From: Bog-532 sp965277615
GTDB lineage: Bacteria > Actinomycetota > Actinomycetes > Streptosporangiales > Streptosporangiaceae
Length of the DNA: 64,000 nt
Direction: 5' to 3'
NCBI GenBank assembly: GCA_965277615.1
Contig: CBDIDG010000005.1
Location: 1,798,001 to 1,862,000 of the forward strand
Of the stretch, positions 43,132-50,759 are shown piece by piece (the first letter of the stretch is position 1; every line of letters starts with the position of its first letter). A program made the translations under genes and the position numbers. The notes beneath the pieces were generated by a model. The model searched no databases. It was not told the origin of the DNA and saw only the letters and a program-made list of their open reading frames with translations.

Positions 43132-43147
43132 GCGTATTAGTAGACGA
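43121..43147. promoter_or_regulatory. BlaI-type operator E (secreted COG4315-type protein)
   Basis: TCGTCTACTAA and TTAGTAGACGA, perfect 11-bp arms around GCGTA, 20 bases before the start at 43168. Same arms as operator A. Confidence 0.88.
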
Positions 43148-43167
43148 AGATCACCCAAGGAGGAATC

Positions 43168-43713
43168 ATGCAACACCCCAGAATCATGATCGCCAGCATG
43201 GGCGTGGCGGTGGTGGCCGCCGCCGGCGGTATCACCGCCGCTTCGGTGGGCACCTCAACGGCCAGCGCCGCGCCCGCGGCCAGCCACAGTGCCGCGGCAG
43301 CGACCGTGCGCACCGCCCAGGTGGCCGTCGGCGGCAAGATGGAGACCATCCTGACCACCTCCACCGGCCAGCCCCTGTACTTCTACGAGCCCGACACCGC
43401 GGCGAAGTCCTTCGTCACCGGCGGCCTGGCCCAGGCCTGGCCACCGCTGACCTCGGGGGCTCCGGCCGGCTCGGGACTGAGCGGCCAGCTCAAGGTGCTC
43501 AACGATGTCAATGGCCAGCAGGTCACCTACAACGGCCACCCGCTGTACACCTTCGTCGACGACCACGCCGGCCAGGTGACCGGCCAGGGCGTCCAGAACT
43601 TCTTTGTGGCCACACCCGGCCTGGCTCAGCTCACTAGCGGCGCGGCTCAGGGCAGCCCGATGCCGCCGGCCGGTTCCGGCGGCGGCTACAGCTACGGCAG
43701 CGGCGGCTACTGA
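43168..43713 (+). CDS. Secreted repeat protein (COG4315/lipoprotein_15-like)
   Basis: A 181-residue exported protein. The signal peptide ends near ASA (residue 34); no lipobox Cys is present. Two copies of the secreted repeat follow: ILTTSTGQPLYFYEPD...AWPPLTSGAP at about 60-100 and VTYNGHPLYTFVDDHAGQVTGQGVQNFFVATP at about 116-150. The tail is Gly/Tyr/Ser-rich (GSGGGYSYGSGGY). Members are common in actinobacteria with unknown function; some sit with copper or redox genes. AGGAGG gives a strong ribosome site, and operator E lies just upstream, so it is the clearest BlaI target here. Confidence 0.88.
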   Translation: MQHPRIMIASMGVAVVAAAGGITAASVGTSTASAAPAASHSAAAATVRTAQVAVGGKMETILTTSTGQPLYFYEPDTAAKSFVTGGLAQAWPPLTSGAPAGSGLSGQLKVLNDVNGQQVTYNGHPLYTFVDDHAGQVTGQGVQNFFVATPGLAQLTSGAAQGSPMPPAGSGGGYSYGSGGY

Positions 43714-43769
43714 GCACCGGCCACTGACCGTGCCAGCGGCCGAGTCAGCTACCGGAAGCACCAAGATCG

Positions 43770-43801
43770 CGGCCCGGGCCCGCAGGGGCGGCCCGGGCCC
43801 G
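43770..43801. terminator. GC-rich stem-loop after the secreted repeat gene
   Basis: Two copies of GGCCCGGGCC separated by CGCAGGGGC can pair (each is self-complementary). There is no clear T tract, so terminator activity is uncertain. Confidence 0.4.
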
Positions 43802-43893
43802 TTCGGTCCACCACGTTCTCAACCCACGTTTCGGCGTGTGACCCAGGTCGGTCACGGCGGTGGTTCACCGCGCCTTGATCCAGGGAGATAGTT

Positions 43894-45453
43894 TTGTCCG
43901 CCACCCAAACCAGTACCGCGGGGGCGCCCGCCGCCGCGACGACAGGGCCGCCGCGACGGCTGGGCCTGGCCCTCGCCGTCATCGCGACGGCGCAGCTCAT
44001 GGTGGTGCTCGACGCGACCATCGTCAACGTGGCCCTGCCGCACATCCAGGGCGCGCTCGGCTTTTCCGGCAGCAACCTTGAGTGGGTCGTCAACGCCTAT
44101 GCGCTGGCCTTTGGCGGCCTGCTGCTACTCGGCGGCCGGGCCGGCGACCTGCTCGGCCGCTGCCGGATCTTCATCGCCGGCATCGTGCTTTTCTCACTGG
44201 CCTCCCTGCTCGGCGGGTTGGCCACCAGCCAGGCCTGGCTGCTGGCCGCGCGGGCGGCGCAAGGCTTTGGCGGCGCGCTGGCCGCGCCCACCGCGCTGTC
44301 GCTGATCGCGGTCACGTTCCCCGAGGGACCGCCGCGCAACCGGGCCATGGGCGTGTACTCCGCCATGAGCGTGGCCGGTGGCGCCGTCGGCCTCCTCGCC
44401 GGCGGCCTGCTGGTCCAGTACCTCAGCTGGCGCTGGGTGTTCTTCGTGAACCTGCCGATCGGCTTGGTCATCGCGCTGGCCGCGCGGCGGGTGCTGCCCG
44501 AGTCGCCGCGCCGTCGCGGCGCCTTTGACCTGCCCGGCGCCATCACCGGCAGCCTGGGCCTGGGCGCCCTGGTCTACGGCCTGTCCAACGCCGCCACCAG
44601 CCCGCAGGGCGTGTCGCACTGGGGTGACACCCAGGTGATCGTGGCGCTGGCGGCCGCGGCGGTGCTGCTGGCTGCCTTCGGGTTCATCGAGGTGCGCAGC
44701 CGGAACGCGCTGGTGCCGCTGCGGGTGCTGCGCAGCCGCAACCGAACCGGCTCCTACCTGATCAGCCTGTGCGTGGGCACCGCGTTGTTCGGCATGTTCT
44801 TCTTCCTCACGCTCTTCTTGCAGAACGTCTGGGGGTACAGCGCCCTGGGCACCGGCCTGGCCTACCTGCCGATGGTCGCCGGGATCATGGCCGCCTCCGC
44901 GCTAGGGGCGCAGCTGGTTCCCCGGATCGGCGCCCGGCCGCTGCTGCTGGCCGGCAGCGTAACCGCCACCGGTGGCATGTTCTGGCTGTCCCGGATCAAC
45001 GAGCACAGTCACTACGCCAGCGGCCTGCTCGGCCCGATGATGCTGACCGCGGCGGGCATCGGGCTGATCTTCGTGCCGCTGTCGCTCGTCGCGCTGGCCA
45101 AGGTGGCCGACGACGACGCGGGCGTCGCCTCCAGCCTGCTCAACACGGGGCAGCAGGTCGGCGGCGCGCTCGGGCTGGCGGTACTGGGCACGGTGGCGTG
45201 GAGCGCGGTAGCCAACAGCCTGCACGCGCAGGCGGCCGCGGCGGCCAGTACGGCCACGGGGTCCCTGTCCGCGGCCCGGGTGGCCGCGGCGCAGCAGGCG
45301 GTCACCAACCACGCCCTGGCCACCGGGTTCTCCCAGGGCTACCTGGTCTCGGCCGGGATCATGCTGCTGGCGCTGGTCATCACCGTGGTCGCGATCCGGG
45401 TCCGGCGGGAGGACCTGGCCGGGGTGAACCCGATGGCAGCGGCAGGCAACTGA
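43894..45453 (+). CDS. DHA2-family MFS exporter
   Basis: A 519-residue, 14-helix transporter. Family marks are VLDATIVNVALPHIQ in helix 1, GGRAGDLLGRCRIFIAG in loop 2-3, GGAVGLLAGGLLVQYLSWRWVFFVNLPIG (motif C region) and VGGALGLAVLGTV near the end. It should extrude drugs or metabolites using the proton gradient. The start is TTG 43894 after AGGGAG; no better start exists. The leader holds no BlaI-type dyad. Monocistronic, convergent with RNase HI. Confidence 0.92.
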   Translation: MSATQTSTAGAPAAATTGPPRRLGLALAVIATAQLMVVLDATIVNVALPHIQGALGFSGSNLEWVVNAYALAFGGLLLLGGRAGDLLGRCRIFIAGIVLFSLASLLGGLATSQAWLLAARAAQGFGGALAAPTALSLIAVTFPEGPPRNRAMGVYSAMSVAGGAVGLLAGGLLVQYLSWRWVFFVNLPIGLVIALAARRVLPESPRRRGAFDLPGAITGSLGLGALVYGLSNAATSPQGVSHWGDTQVIVALAAAAVLLAAFGFIEVRSRNALVPLRVLRSRNRTGSYLISLCVGTALFGMFFFLTLFLQNVWGYSALGTGLAYLPMVAGIMAASALGAQLVPRIGARPLLLAGSVTATGGMFWLSRINEHSHYASGLLGPMMLTAAGIGLIFVPLSLVALAKVADDDAGVASSLLNTGQQVGGALGLAVLGTVAWSAVANSLHAQAAAAASTATGSLSAARVAAAQQAVTNHALATGFSQGYLVSAGIMLLALVITVVAIRVRREDLAGVNPMAAAGN

Positions 45454-45484
45454 GGCCTGGGCTCGCCCGGGGCGGTGCGGCCCG

Positions 45485-45940
45485 TCAACGCACTGAGCGG
45501 GCCGCGTCGACCGCCTCCGCGGTCCCGAGCCGGGCCAGCTCGTCGGCGCGCTCGTTGCCCGGGTCGCCCGCGTGACCCTTGACCCAGGTCCAGGTCACCT
45601 CGTGCGGGCTCATCGCGGCGATCAGCCGCTGCCACAGATCGGCGTTCTTGACGGGCTGCTTCGCCGCGGTTCGCCAGCCGTTGCGTTGCCAGCCCGCGAT
45701 CCACTTGGTGATGCCGTCCAGTACGTACTTGCTGTCGGTGTGCAACTGGACCTGGACCGGGCGCTGCAATGCCTCCAGTGCCTGGATGGCCGCAGTCAGC
45801 TCCATCCGGTTGTTCGTGGTCTGCGGGTCGCCGCCGTGCAGCTCCTTCTCGGTGCCCTTCCAGCGGAGCACCGCGCCCCAGCCACCCGGCCCGGGGTTGC
45901 CGCTGCACGCGCCGTCGGTGTAGATCACGACCTCGGTCAT
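45485..45940 (-). CDS. rnhA: Ribonuclease HI
   Basis: A 151-residue enzyme of typical length. It cleaves the RNA of RNA-DNA hybrids during replication and R-loop removal. All four catalytic acids are visible: Asp of YTDGACSGNPGPGGWG, Glu of NNRMELTAA, Asp of LHTDSKYV and Asp of GHAGDPGNERADELA, with His of the GHAG flexible loop. The actinobacterial fusion to an acid phosphatase domain is absent, so this is the stand-alone form. It is monocistronic. Confidence 0.95.
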   Translation of the reverse strand: MTEVVIYTDGACSGNPGPGGWGAVLRWKGTEKELHGGDPQTTNNRMELTAAIQALEALQRPVQVQLHTDSKYVLDGITKWIAGWQRNGWRTAAKQPVKNADLWQRLIAAMSPHEVTWTWVKGHAGDPGNERADELARLGTAEAVDAARSVR

Positions 45941-46012
45941 GCCGGAAGGTTACGCGTTGCCGGGCCTGGCCCACGCCTGGCCGAGAATGACGCCGCCGAC
46001 CGCGCTGCTCCG

Positions 46013-46468
46013 TCAGGGCTGCGCGACGATGAGGGTGAGGATACGGATGAGCTCGGCCCGGTCGGCCTCGGACAGGGCGGCCAGGAACTCTGTCTCCGCC
46101 TCCGCGAGCAGCTCGTCGAGCTGCTTCAGGTGGCGGCGGCCGTCGTCGGTGAGCGTGATGGCGTTACGGCGGCGGTCAGCCGGGTCGGGGGTCCGCACCA
46201 CGAGCCCCCGCGCGGTGAGGTCGTTGATGGTCGCCACCAGGTCGCTGCGGTAGATGCCGGTCCGGTCGCTGAGCCCCGACTGGCTGTCCGGGCCGAACTC
46301 CTCCAGCGCCGCGAGCGTGGCGTAGTGCCACTTGCGCGAGCCCAGGGTAGCCAGCCGCTCGCCCACCTGCCGTTGCGCCTGACCGGCGGCCAGGCTGAGC
46401 AGCCGGCTGGGCCGTACCCGTAGCCGCTCGGGGGTGCTGGCCCAGTCCGGGCCGTGTTGGCCTTCCAT
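46013..46468 (-). CDS. MarR-family transcriptional regulator
   Basis: A 151-residue winged-helix repressor: ERLATLGSRKWHYATLAALEEFG, LSDRTGIYRSDLVATINDLTARGLVVRTPDPADRRRNAITLTDDGRRHL (recognition helix and DR-R wing) and a terminal dimer helix. MarR repressors release DNA on binding phenolic or lipophilic ligands. It is divergent from the epoxide hydrolase gene across two perfect dyads containing GTTAG/CTAAC, so it probably represses both. Confidence 0.92.
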   Translation of the reverse strand: MEGQHGPDWASTPERLRVRPSRLLSLAAGQAQRQVGERLATLGSRKWHYATLAALEEFGPDSQSGLSDRTGIYRSDLVATINDLTARGLVVRTPDPADRRRNAITLTDDGRRHLKQLDELLAEAETEFLAALSEADRAELIRILTLIVAQP

Positions 46469-46489
46469 GGCCCTGACTATAGCTCTTGC

Positions 46490-46504
46490 GTTAGTCCCAC
46501 TAAC
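46490..46504. promoter_or_regulatory. MarR dyad 1
   Basis: GTTAGT and ACTAAC form a perfect inverted repeat around CCC, 22 bases upstream of the MarR start. A further half-site CGTTAGT lies at 46516-46522. Confidence 0.75.
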
Positions 46505-46530
46505 AGTCTAAGTTTCGTTAGTAAGGCGAA

Positions 46531-46547
46531 CGTTAGAAGAACTAACG
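46531..46547. promoter_or_regulatory. MarR dyad 2
   Basis: CGTTAG and CTAACG form a perfect inverted repeat around AAGAA, 19 bases upstream of the epoxide hydrolase start. Same half-site as dyad 1. Confidence 0.75.
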
Positions 46548-46566
46548 GACTGAGAGGAGCTGTCGC

Positions 46567-47658
46567 ATGTCAGCAATCACGCCCTTCCGCGTGGAGATCC
46601 CGCAGGCTGACTTGGACGACCTGCATGAACGGCTGGATCGCGTCCGCTGGCCCGACGAACTGCCGGAGGTGGGCTGGGATCTCGGCATCCCGCTGGCGCG
46701 CATGCACGAGCTGACCACTTACTGGCGTGAGAAGTTCGACTGGCGTGACCAGGAGGCCACGCTCAACCAGTACCCGCAGTACACCACCGAGATCGACGGC
46801 CAGAACGTCCACTTCCTGCACGTCAGGTCACCCGACCCCGATGCGCTCCCGCTGATCCTGACCCACGGCTGGCCCGGCTCGGTGCTGGAATTCCTCGACG
46901 TGATCGGCCCGCTGTCGGCCCGCTTCCACCTGGTCATCCCGTCGATCCCCGGCTTCGGCTTCTCTGGGCCCACCCGGTCGAAGGGCTGGGGCATCCACCG
47001 GATAGCCCGGGCCTGGGCCGTACTGATGGAACGACTCGGCTACCAGCGTTACGGAGCGCACGGCGGCGACTGGGGCTCCGGCATCTCGCGCGCGCTGGGC
47101 GCCGTCGCGCCCACCCGCGTCGTGGGCGTGCACGTCACCTACCTGGTCACCCCGGCCTCCGGCGCTGACGAGCCGTCCCTGTCTCCCGGTGACCAGGCCC
47201 GGCTGGCCAAGATCAGGCAGCTTCAGGCCCGCCAGCCCGCCTACCAGGCCTTGCACGCCACCAGGCCGCAGACGATCTCCTACGCCCTGACCGACTCGCC
47301 GACGGGACTGCTGGCCTGGATCGCCGAGAAGTTCACCGAGTGGACCGACCCCCGCTCCACCATCACCCCCGGCCAGATCCTGGCCGACGTCTCGATCTAC
47401 TGGCTCACCGCCACCGCCGGTTCCTCGGCCCGGCTGGCCAACGAGTCCCCGCGCGGCAAGGTGCCCTGCCCGGTGCCGGTCGGGGTGGCCGTCCTGCCCT
47501 ACGACATCCTCCAGTCGATCCGGCCCCTGGCCGAGCAGGACTACGACATCGTCCACTGGGCCGAGTTCGACCGGGGCGGGCACTTCTCCGGGCTGGAAGT
47601 CCCCGACCTGCTGGCCGCCGACATCGGTGACTTCTTCGGCCGGTTCCGGGCCTGGTAG
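46567..47658 (+). CDS. Epoxide hydrolase (EHN + alpha/beta hydrolase)
   Basis: A 363-residue enzyme close to microsomal-type epoxide hydrolases in layout. The N-terminal EHN domain covers about 1-110 (FRVEIPQADLDDLHERLDRVRWPDELP). The hydrolase fold has LILTHGWPGSVLEF (HGWP oxyanion motif), the nucleophile Asp of AHGGDWGSG, and the late His of DRGGHFSGLEVPD. It opens epoxides with water via an ester intermediate. GAGAGGAG precedes the ATG. It is controlled, by position, by the divergent MarR regulator; the substrate may also be the inducer class. Confidence 0.92.
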   Translation: MSAITPFRVEIPQADLDDLHERLDRVRWPDELPEVGWDLGIPLARMHELTTYWREKFDWRDQEATLNQYPQYTTEIDGQNVHFLHVRSPDPDALPLILTHGWPGSVLEFLDVIGPLSARFHLVIPSIPGFGFSGPTRSKGWGIHRIARAWAVLMERLGYQRYGAHGGDWGSGISRALGAVAPTRVVGVHVTYLVTPASGADEPSLSPGDQARLAKIRQLQARQPAYQALHATRPQTISYALTDSPTGLLAWIAEKFTEWTDPRSTITPGQILADVSIYWLTATAGSSARLANESPRGKVPCPVPVGVAVLPYDILQSIRPLAEQDYDIVHWAEFDRGGHFSGLEVPDLLAADIGDFFGRFRAW

Positions 47659-47740
47659 CCCAGCGGGGAGCCGGGACCTGAGTGCGATGCTGTCTCAGCA
47701 TGGAACAGGGAAATGGGCCCGCGCGGGATACGCTCCGTGC

Positions 47741-48730
47741 ATGTCAGCAGACACCGGCCAGGCCGGCGGATCAGCTTCAGCTTCGCCGCCCGCGGAGCCC
47801 GTCTCCCCGGCGGAGCCGGCCGAGACCTGGCATCACGAGGTGATCGCGCAGATCGACGGCTGGGGCTGGATCCGCACGCTGAACGACCGGCTGACCGCCG
47901 TGCTCGGGCCGTGGCGCGAACGGAACCAGGGCAACCCGGTCATCGAGCTGATGCACGGTGGCCGGTGGGCTGGGCATCCACTGCATCCGGCCCTCAGTGA
48001 CCTGCCGATCGGGCTGTGGACCGGCGCCATGATCCTGGATGTCGCCGACCGCGACCCGGCTCCCCGGCCCGGGATCGAGCCGGCCGCCCTGTTCAGTGCG
48101 GCCGGCATCGCCGCGGCGGTCGCGACCGCGGCCACCGGCGTGGTCGACTGGACCGTCAGCGACGATGAGGACCGCCGGGTGGGCTTGTTCCACGGCGTCC
48201 TCAACACCGGAGCCCTCGGGCTGCAATGCGTGTCGCTGGCGGCCCGGCTGACCGGTCACCGGCGCTCAGCTCAGGGGCTGGCTGCGGCCAGCCTGGCCGT
48301 CACCGGGGCCGCCGCCTACCTGGGCGGACACCTGGTGTTCGCCAAGGCGGTCATGGTCAGCCGGGTCGCTGGGGCCGATGGCCCGCGGCGCTGGGTCAAG
48401 GTGATCGAAGAGGCGGAGCTGCCGGACGACGTCCCCACCGGCGTGCTGGCCGAGGGGCGGCAGGTTCTGCTGTACCGGCATGATGGCACCCTGTACGCGC
48501 TGGACAACCTGTGCAGTCACGCCGCCGGCCTGCTCAGCCGGGGCACGGTTGAGGGCCTGACCGTGACCTGCCCGCTGCACGGATCGCAGTACTGCCTGGC
48601 CGACGGCTCCGTCCGCCGGGGCCCGTCCCACCAGCCGCAGCCGGTGATCCGCGCCCGGACCCGCAGCGGCTGGATCGAAGTCCGTGGTTCCCAGCCCGCC
48701 CCGCGCCGTCGCGCCAACGGAAGGAAATAG
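47741..48730 (+). CDS. DUF2231 membrane protein fused to a Rieske [2Fe-2S] domain
   Basis: A 329-residue fusion. Residues about 60-210 form a DUF2231 unit: GHPLHPALSDLPIGLWTGAMILDVAD, ALFSAAGIAAAVATAATGVVDWT, HGVLNTGALGLQCVSLAARL and AYLGGHLVF, four helices carrying conserved His residues that could bind heme. Residues 230-320 form a Rieske domain with ligands in CSHAAG and CPLHGSQY. ATG 47741 was chosen over upstream codons because the earlier residues are non-family-like. A second small Rieske gene follows two bases after the stop, so the two are probably co-translated. A membrane electron-transfer role is inferred. Confidence 0.9.
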   Translation: MSADTGQAGGSASASPPAEPVSPAEPAETWHHEVIAQIDGWGWIRTLNDRLTAVLGPWRERNQGNPVIELMHGGRWAGHPLHPALSDLPIGLWTGAMILDVADRDPAPRPGIEPAALFSAAGIAAAVATAATGVVDWTVSDDEDRRVGLFHGVLNTGALGLQCVSLAARLTGHRRSAQGLAAASLAVTGAAAYLGGHLVFAKAVMVSRVAGADGPRRWVKVIEEAELPDDVPTGVLAEGRQVLLYRHDGTLYALDNLCSHAAGLLSRGTVEGLTVTCPLHGSQYCLADGSVRRGPSHQPQPVIRARTRSGWIEVRGSQPAPRRRANGRK

Positions 48731-48732
48731 TC

Positions 48733-49089
48733 ATGGCCTTTGTCATCGTCGCCAACCTCGATGACCTGGATGAAGGCGAGACCCTGTTCGTCGAGGGGCT
48801 GAAGGAGCCGATCTGCCTGGTCCGGCTGGACGGCGAAGACGTCCGCGCCGTGCACAACACCTGTACTCATCAGCAGCAGCCGCTGCACGAGGGCACCGTG
48901 CAGGACGACGACACCCTGGTCTGCGCATCGCACAACTCACGGTTCAACCTGGAAACCGGCGAGTCGGTCGGCATTCCCGAGGTGCCCCAGCTACCGGTGT
49001 ACGCCTGCAAGGTCGACGGTGACGCAATTCTGGTCGACATCGACCAGCAGCTCAACGACGCCCCCATCCCGCATCACCCGTACCACTGA
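48733..49089 (+). CDS. Small Rieske [2Fe-2S] ferredoxin
   Basis: A 118-residue soluble Rieske protein with cluster ligands CTH near residue 44 and CASH near residue 63 (LVCASHNSRFNLETGESV), as in dioxygenase ferredoxins. The start is two bases after the DUF2231-Rieske gene, with AAGGAA upstream. It may pass electrons to or from the membrane-bound fusion. No oxygenase component is adjacent. Conserved Pro-rich ending PEVPQLPVYACKVDGDAI is typical of the family. Confidence 0.92.
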   Translation: MAFVIVANLDDLDEGETLFVEGLKEPICLVRLDGEDVRAVHNTCTHQQQPLHEGTVQDDDTLVCASHNSRFNLETGESVGIPEVPQLPVYACKVDGDAILVDIDQQLNDAPIPHHPYH

Positions 49090-49135
49090 CGAAGCGGGCT
49101 CGTTCACGTCGTACGAGGCCCGAGGTCCGCCTGAA

Positions 49136-50644
49136 TCAGCGCACGGCCGCCCAGGTCGCGGGTACGTCGGCCCCGCCTTCCTCGGTGATCCGGGCGCCGA
49201 ACCGGAGCAGCGCGGGCTGGGGTGAGATCTTCCCGGCGATCAGGGCCTCTCCCTGGCGGAAGATGACCGCGCGGTCGATCAGGCTCGGCGGGACGAAGGA
49301 AAATGCCGCCTCGGCGAACGCGGTGTCCGCGAGCGAGTTCATGCGCATAAGCACGAGGTTGTCGGCTTGCGAGAGGACGTTCCCGGCGATCTTCTGCGGG
49401 CGCTGCGTCGACGCGAGCAGGTAGAGCCCGAACTTACGCCCCTCGGCCGCGATCCTTATGGTGGCCTCGGCGGCCCGCGCGACGAGCTCGTTCGGCGGTT
49501 CGGCCGGGCAGATGTTGTGGGCCTCGTCGATCACGATCAGGATCGGGCTGCGTTCGTGCCGCCGTCGCCATAGATCGTCCAGGACGGCGGTGGCGATCAG
49601 CGCCTGCTCCTCGCGCGTCGGCAGCGAGCCCAGGTCAACCACGACGCAGCGGGTGCCCTGATCGTGGACCGCGTCGAGTACCGAACCCGCCTCGCCGGGC
49701 GCCCACACCGAAAAGTTTTCGACGCCCAGGTTGCGGATGCGCAGCCGGAGGCGGCGCTTTTCCTGGTGGTCGCGGTCCGCCAGCCCCTCGAGGCTCGGCG
49801 GATTCTCGGTGGCGAGCAGCTCAGCCAGCGCTGCGTACTCCTCACGGTCTGCTATCGGGTCCAGGTGGAGCAGGGCGGCCTGCGTGGCCGGATCGATCTC
49901 AGCCGCGTGCAGCCGCAACCTCCGGTCGCCCGGGGCGTCGGCCGAGTAAACCGCGACCCCCTCCGCCGCCTTCTGGTAGCGCTCGGCCAGTACCGGGTCA
50001 GCCCCGTCGCGCACGTCTCCCAGGCGCACGAAGTCTGAGTTCGGATCGAGCACCACCATGCGCAGGTCGGTTTCCATCAGCAGCCGCTCGAGGATCACCC
50101 CGAGTGAGTAGGTCTTACCCGACCCCGACTGACCGCAGAGGAACGTGTGCCGGTTGAAGCCGCTGGCGTCGGCCAGACACGGCACGCCCGGGGCCAGCGC
50201 GAGTTCGCCCAGCGGCAGTTGCGCGTAGCGCCCCTGGTTGTGCTGGAGAAACGCTTGCACGTCCGCCGCCGTGGCCACGCGAACCAGGGCGTCGTGGAAC
50301 GGCGCCGGATCGCCTTCGAGGATGGTCCCCTCGCCCCGTGCGTACCGGATCTGGACCTGCGTCCGGTTCTCCGCGGTGCCCGCCGCCGCCGGCAGCGTCA
50401 GCTCCGTGCTCAGCTGATCGAGTTCAAGGGTGAGCACCTGGCCCAGGCGCAGCGTGCCGTCACCGTCCAGTACGACATAGCCGCCGATCTGAAATTCCAG
50501 GCTGTGCAGCGAGGCCTGAAAGGAGAACCGGCGCCCGTCAACCGAGGTAGCCAGCGGAAGGACTGCCCCTTCCAGGCTCCGGCGCGCCTCGCGGAAGCTC
50601 TCCAGTTGAGGACTGAGCCTGCTGCTCACAAAGTCGGGGGCCAT
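49136..50644 (-). CDS. HerA-like (DUF87) ATPase
   Basis: A 502-residue ATPase of the HerA/FtsK superfamily. An N-terminal beta-barrel (about 30-110) precedes Walker A GQSGSGKT at 171-178. Walker B is ILIVIDEAHNICP, and GRKFGLYLLASTQRPQKIAGNVLSQADN is the sensor/arginine region typical of HerA and VirB4-like pumps. HerA proteins form hexameric DNA translocases, often with NurA nuclease; no NurA gene is present here. ATG 50644 is preferred to an upstream start at 50737. It lies 115 bases downstream of the SNF2 helicase gene on the same strand. Confidence 0.88.
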   Translation of the reverse strand: MAPDFVSSRLSPQLESFREARRSLEGAVLPLATSVDGRRFSFQASLHSLEFQIGGYVVLDGDGTLRLGQVLTLELDQLSTELTLPAAAGTAENRTQVQIRYARGEGTILEGDPAPFHDALVRVATAADVQAFLQHNQGRYAQLPLGELALAPGVPCLADASGFNRHTFLCGQSGSGKTYSLGVILERLLMETDLRMVVLDPNSDFVRLGDVRDGADPVLAERYQKAAEGVAVYSADAPGDRRLRLHAAEIDPATQAALLHLDPIADREEYAALAELLATENPPSLEGLADRDHQEKRRLRLRIRNLGVENFSVWAPGEAGSVLDAVHDQGTRCVVVDLGSLPTREEQALIATAVLDDLWRRRHERSPILIVIDEAHNICPAEPPNELVARAAEATIRIAAEGRKFGLYLLASTQRPQKIAGNVLSQADNLVLMRMNSLADTAFAEAAFSFVPPSLIDRAVIFRQGEALIAGKISPQPALLRFGARITEEGGADVPATWAAVR

Positions 50645-50759
50645 ATCCGGACCGTATTGGCCAAGGAGCCGCGCGGCGTCACCCTGGCCGGGTGATCCTC
50701 GCTGACGACAGTGGCCAGGGCGCGCAGCGCCCGGCATTCGCAGAACGCCGGGCAGGCGG

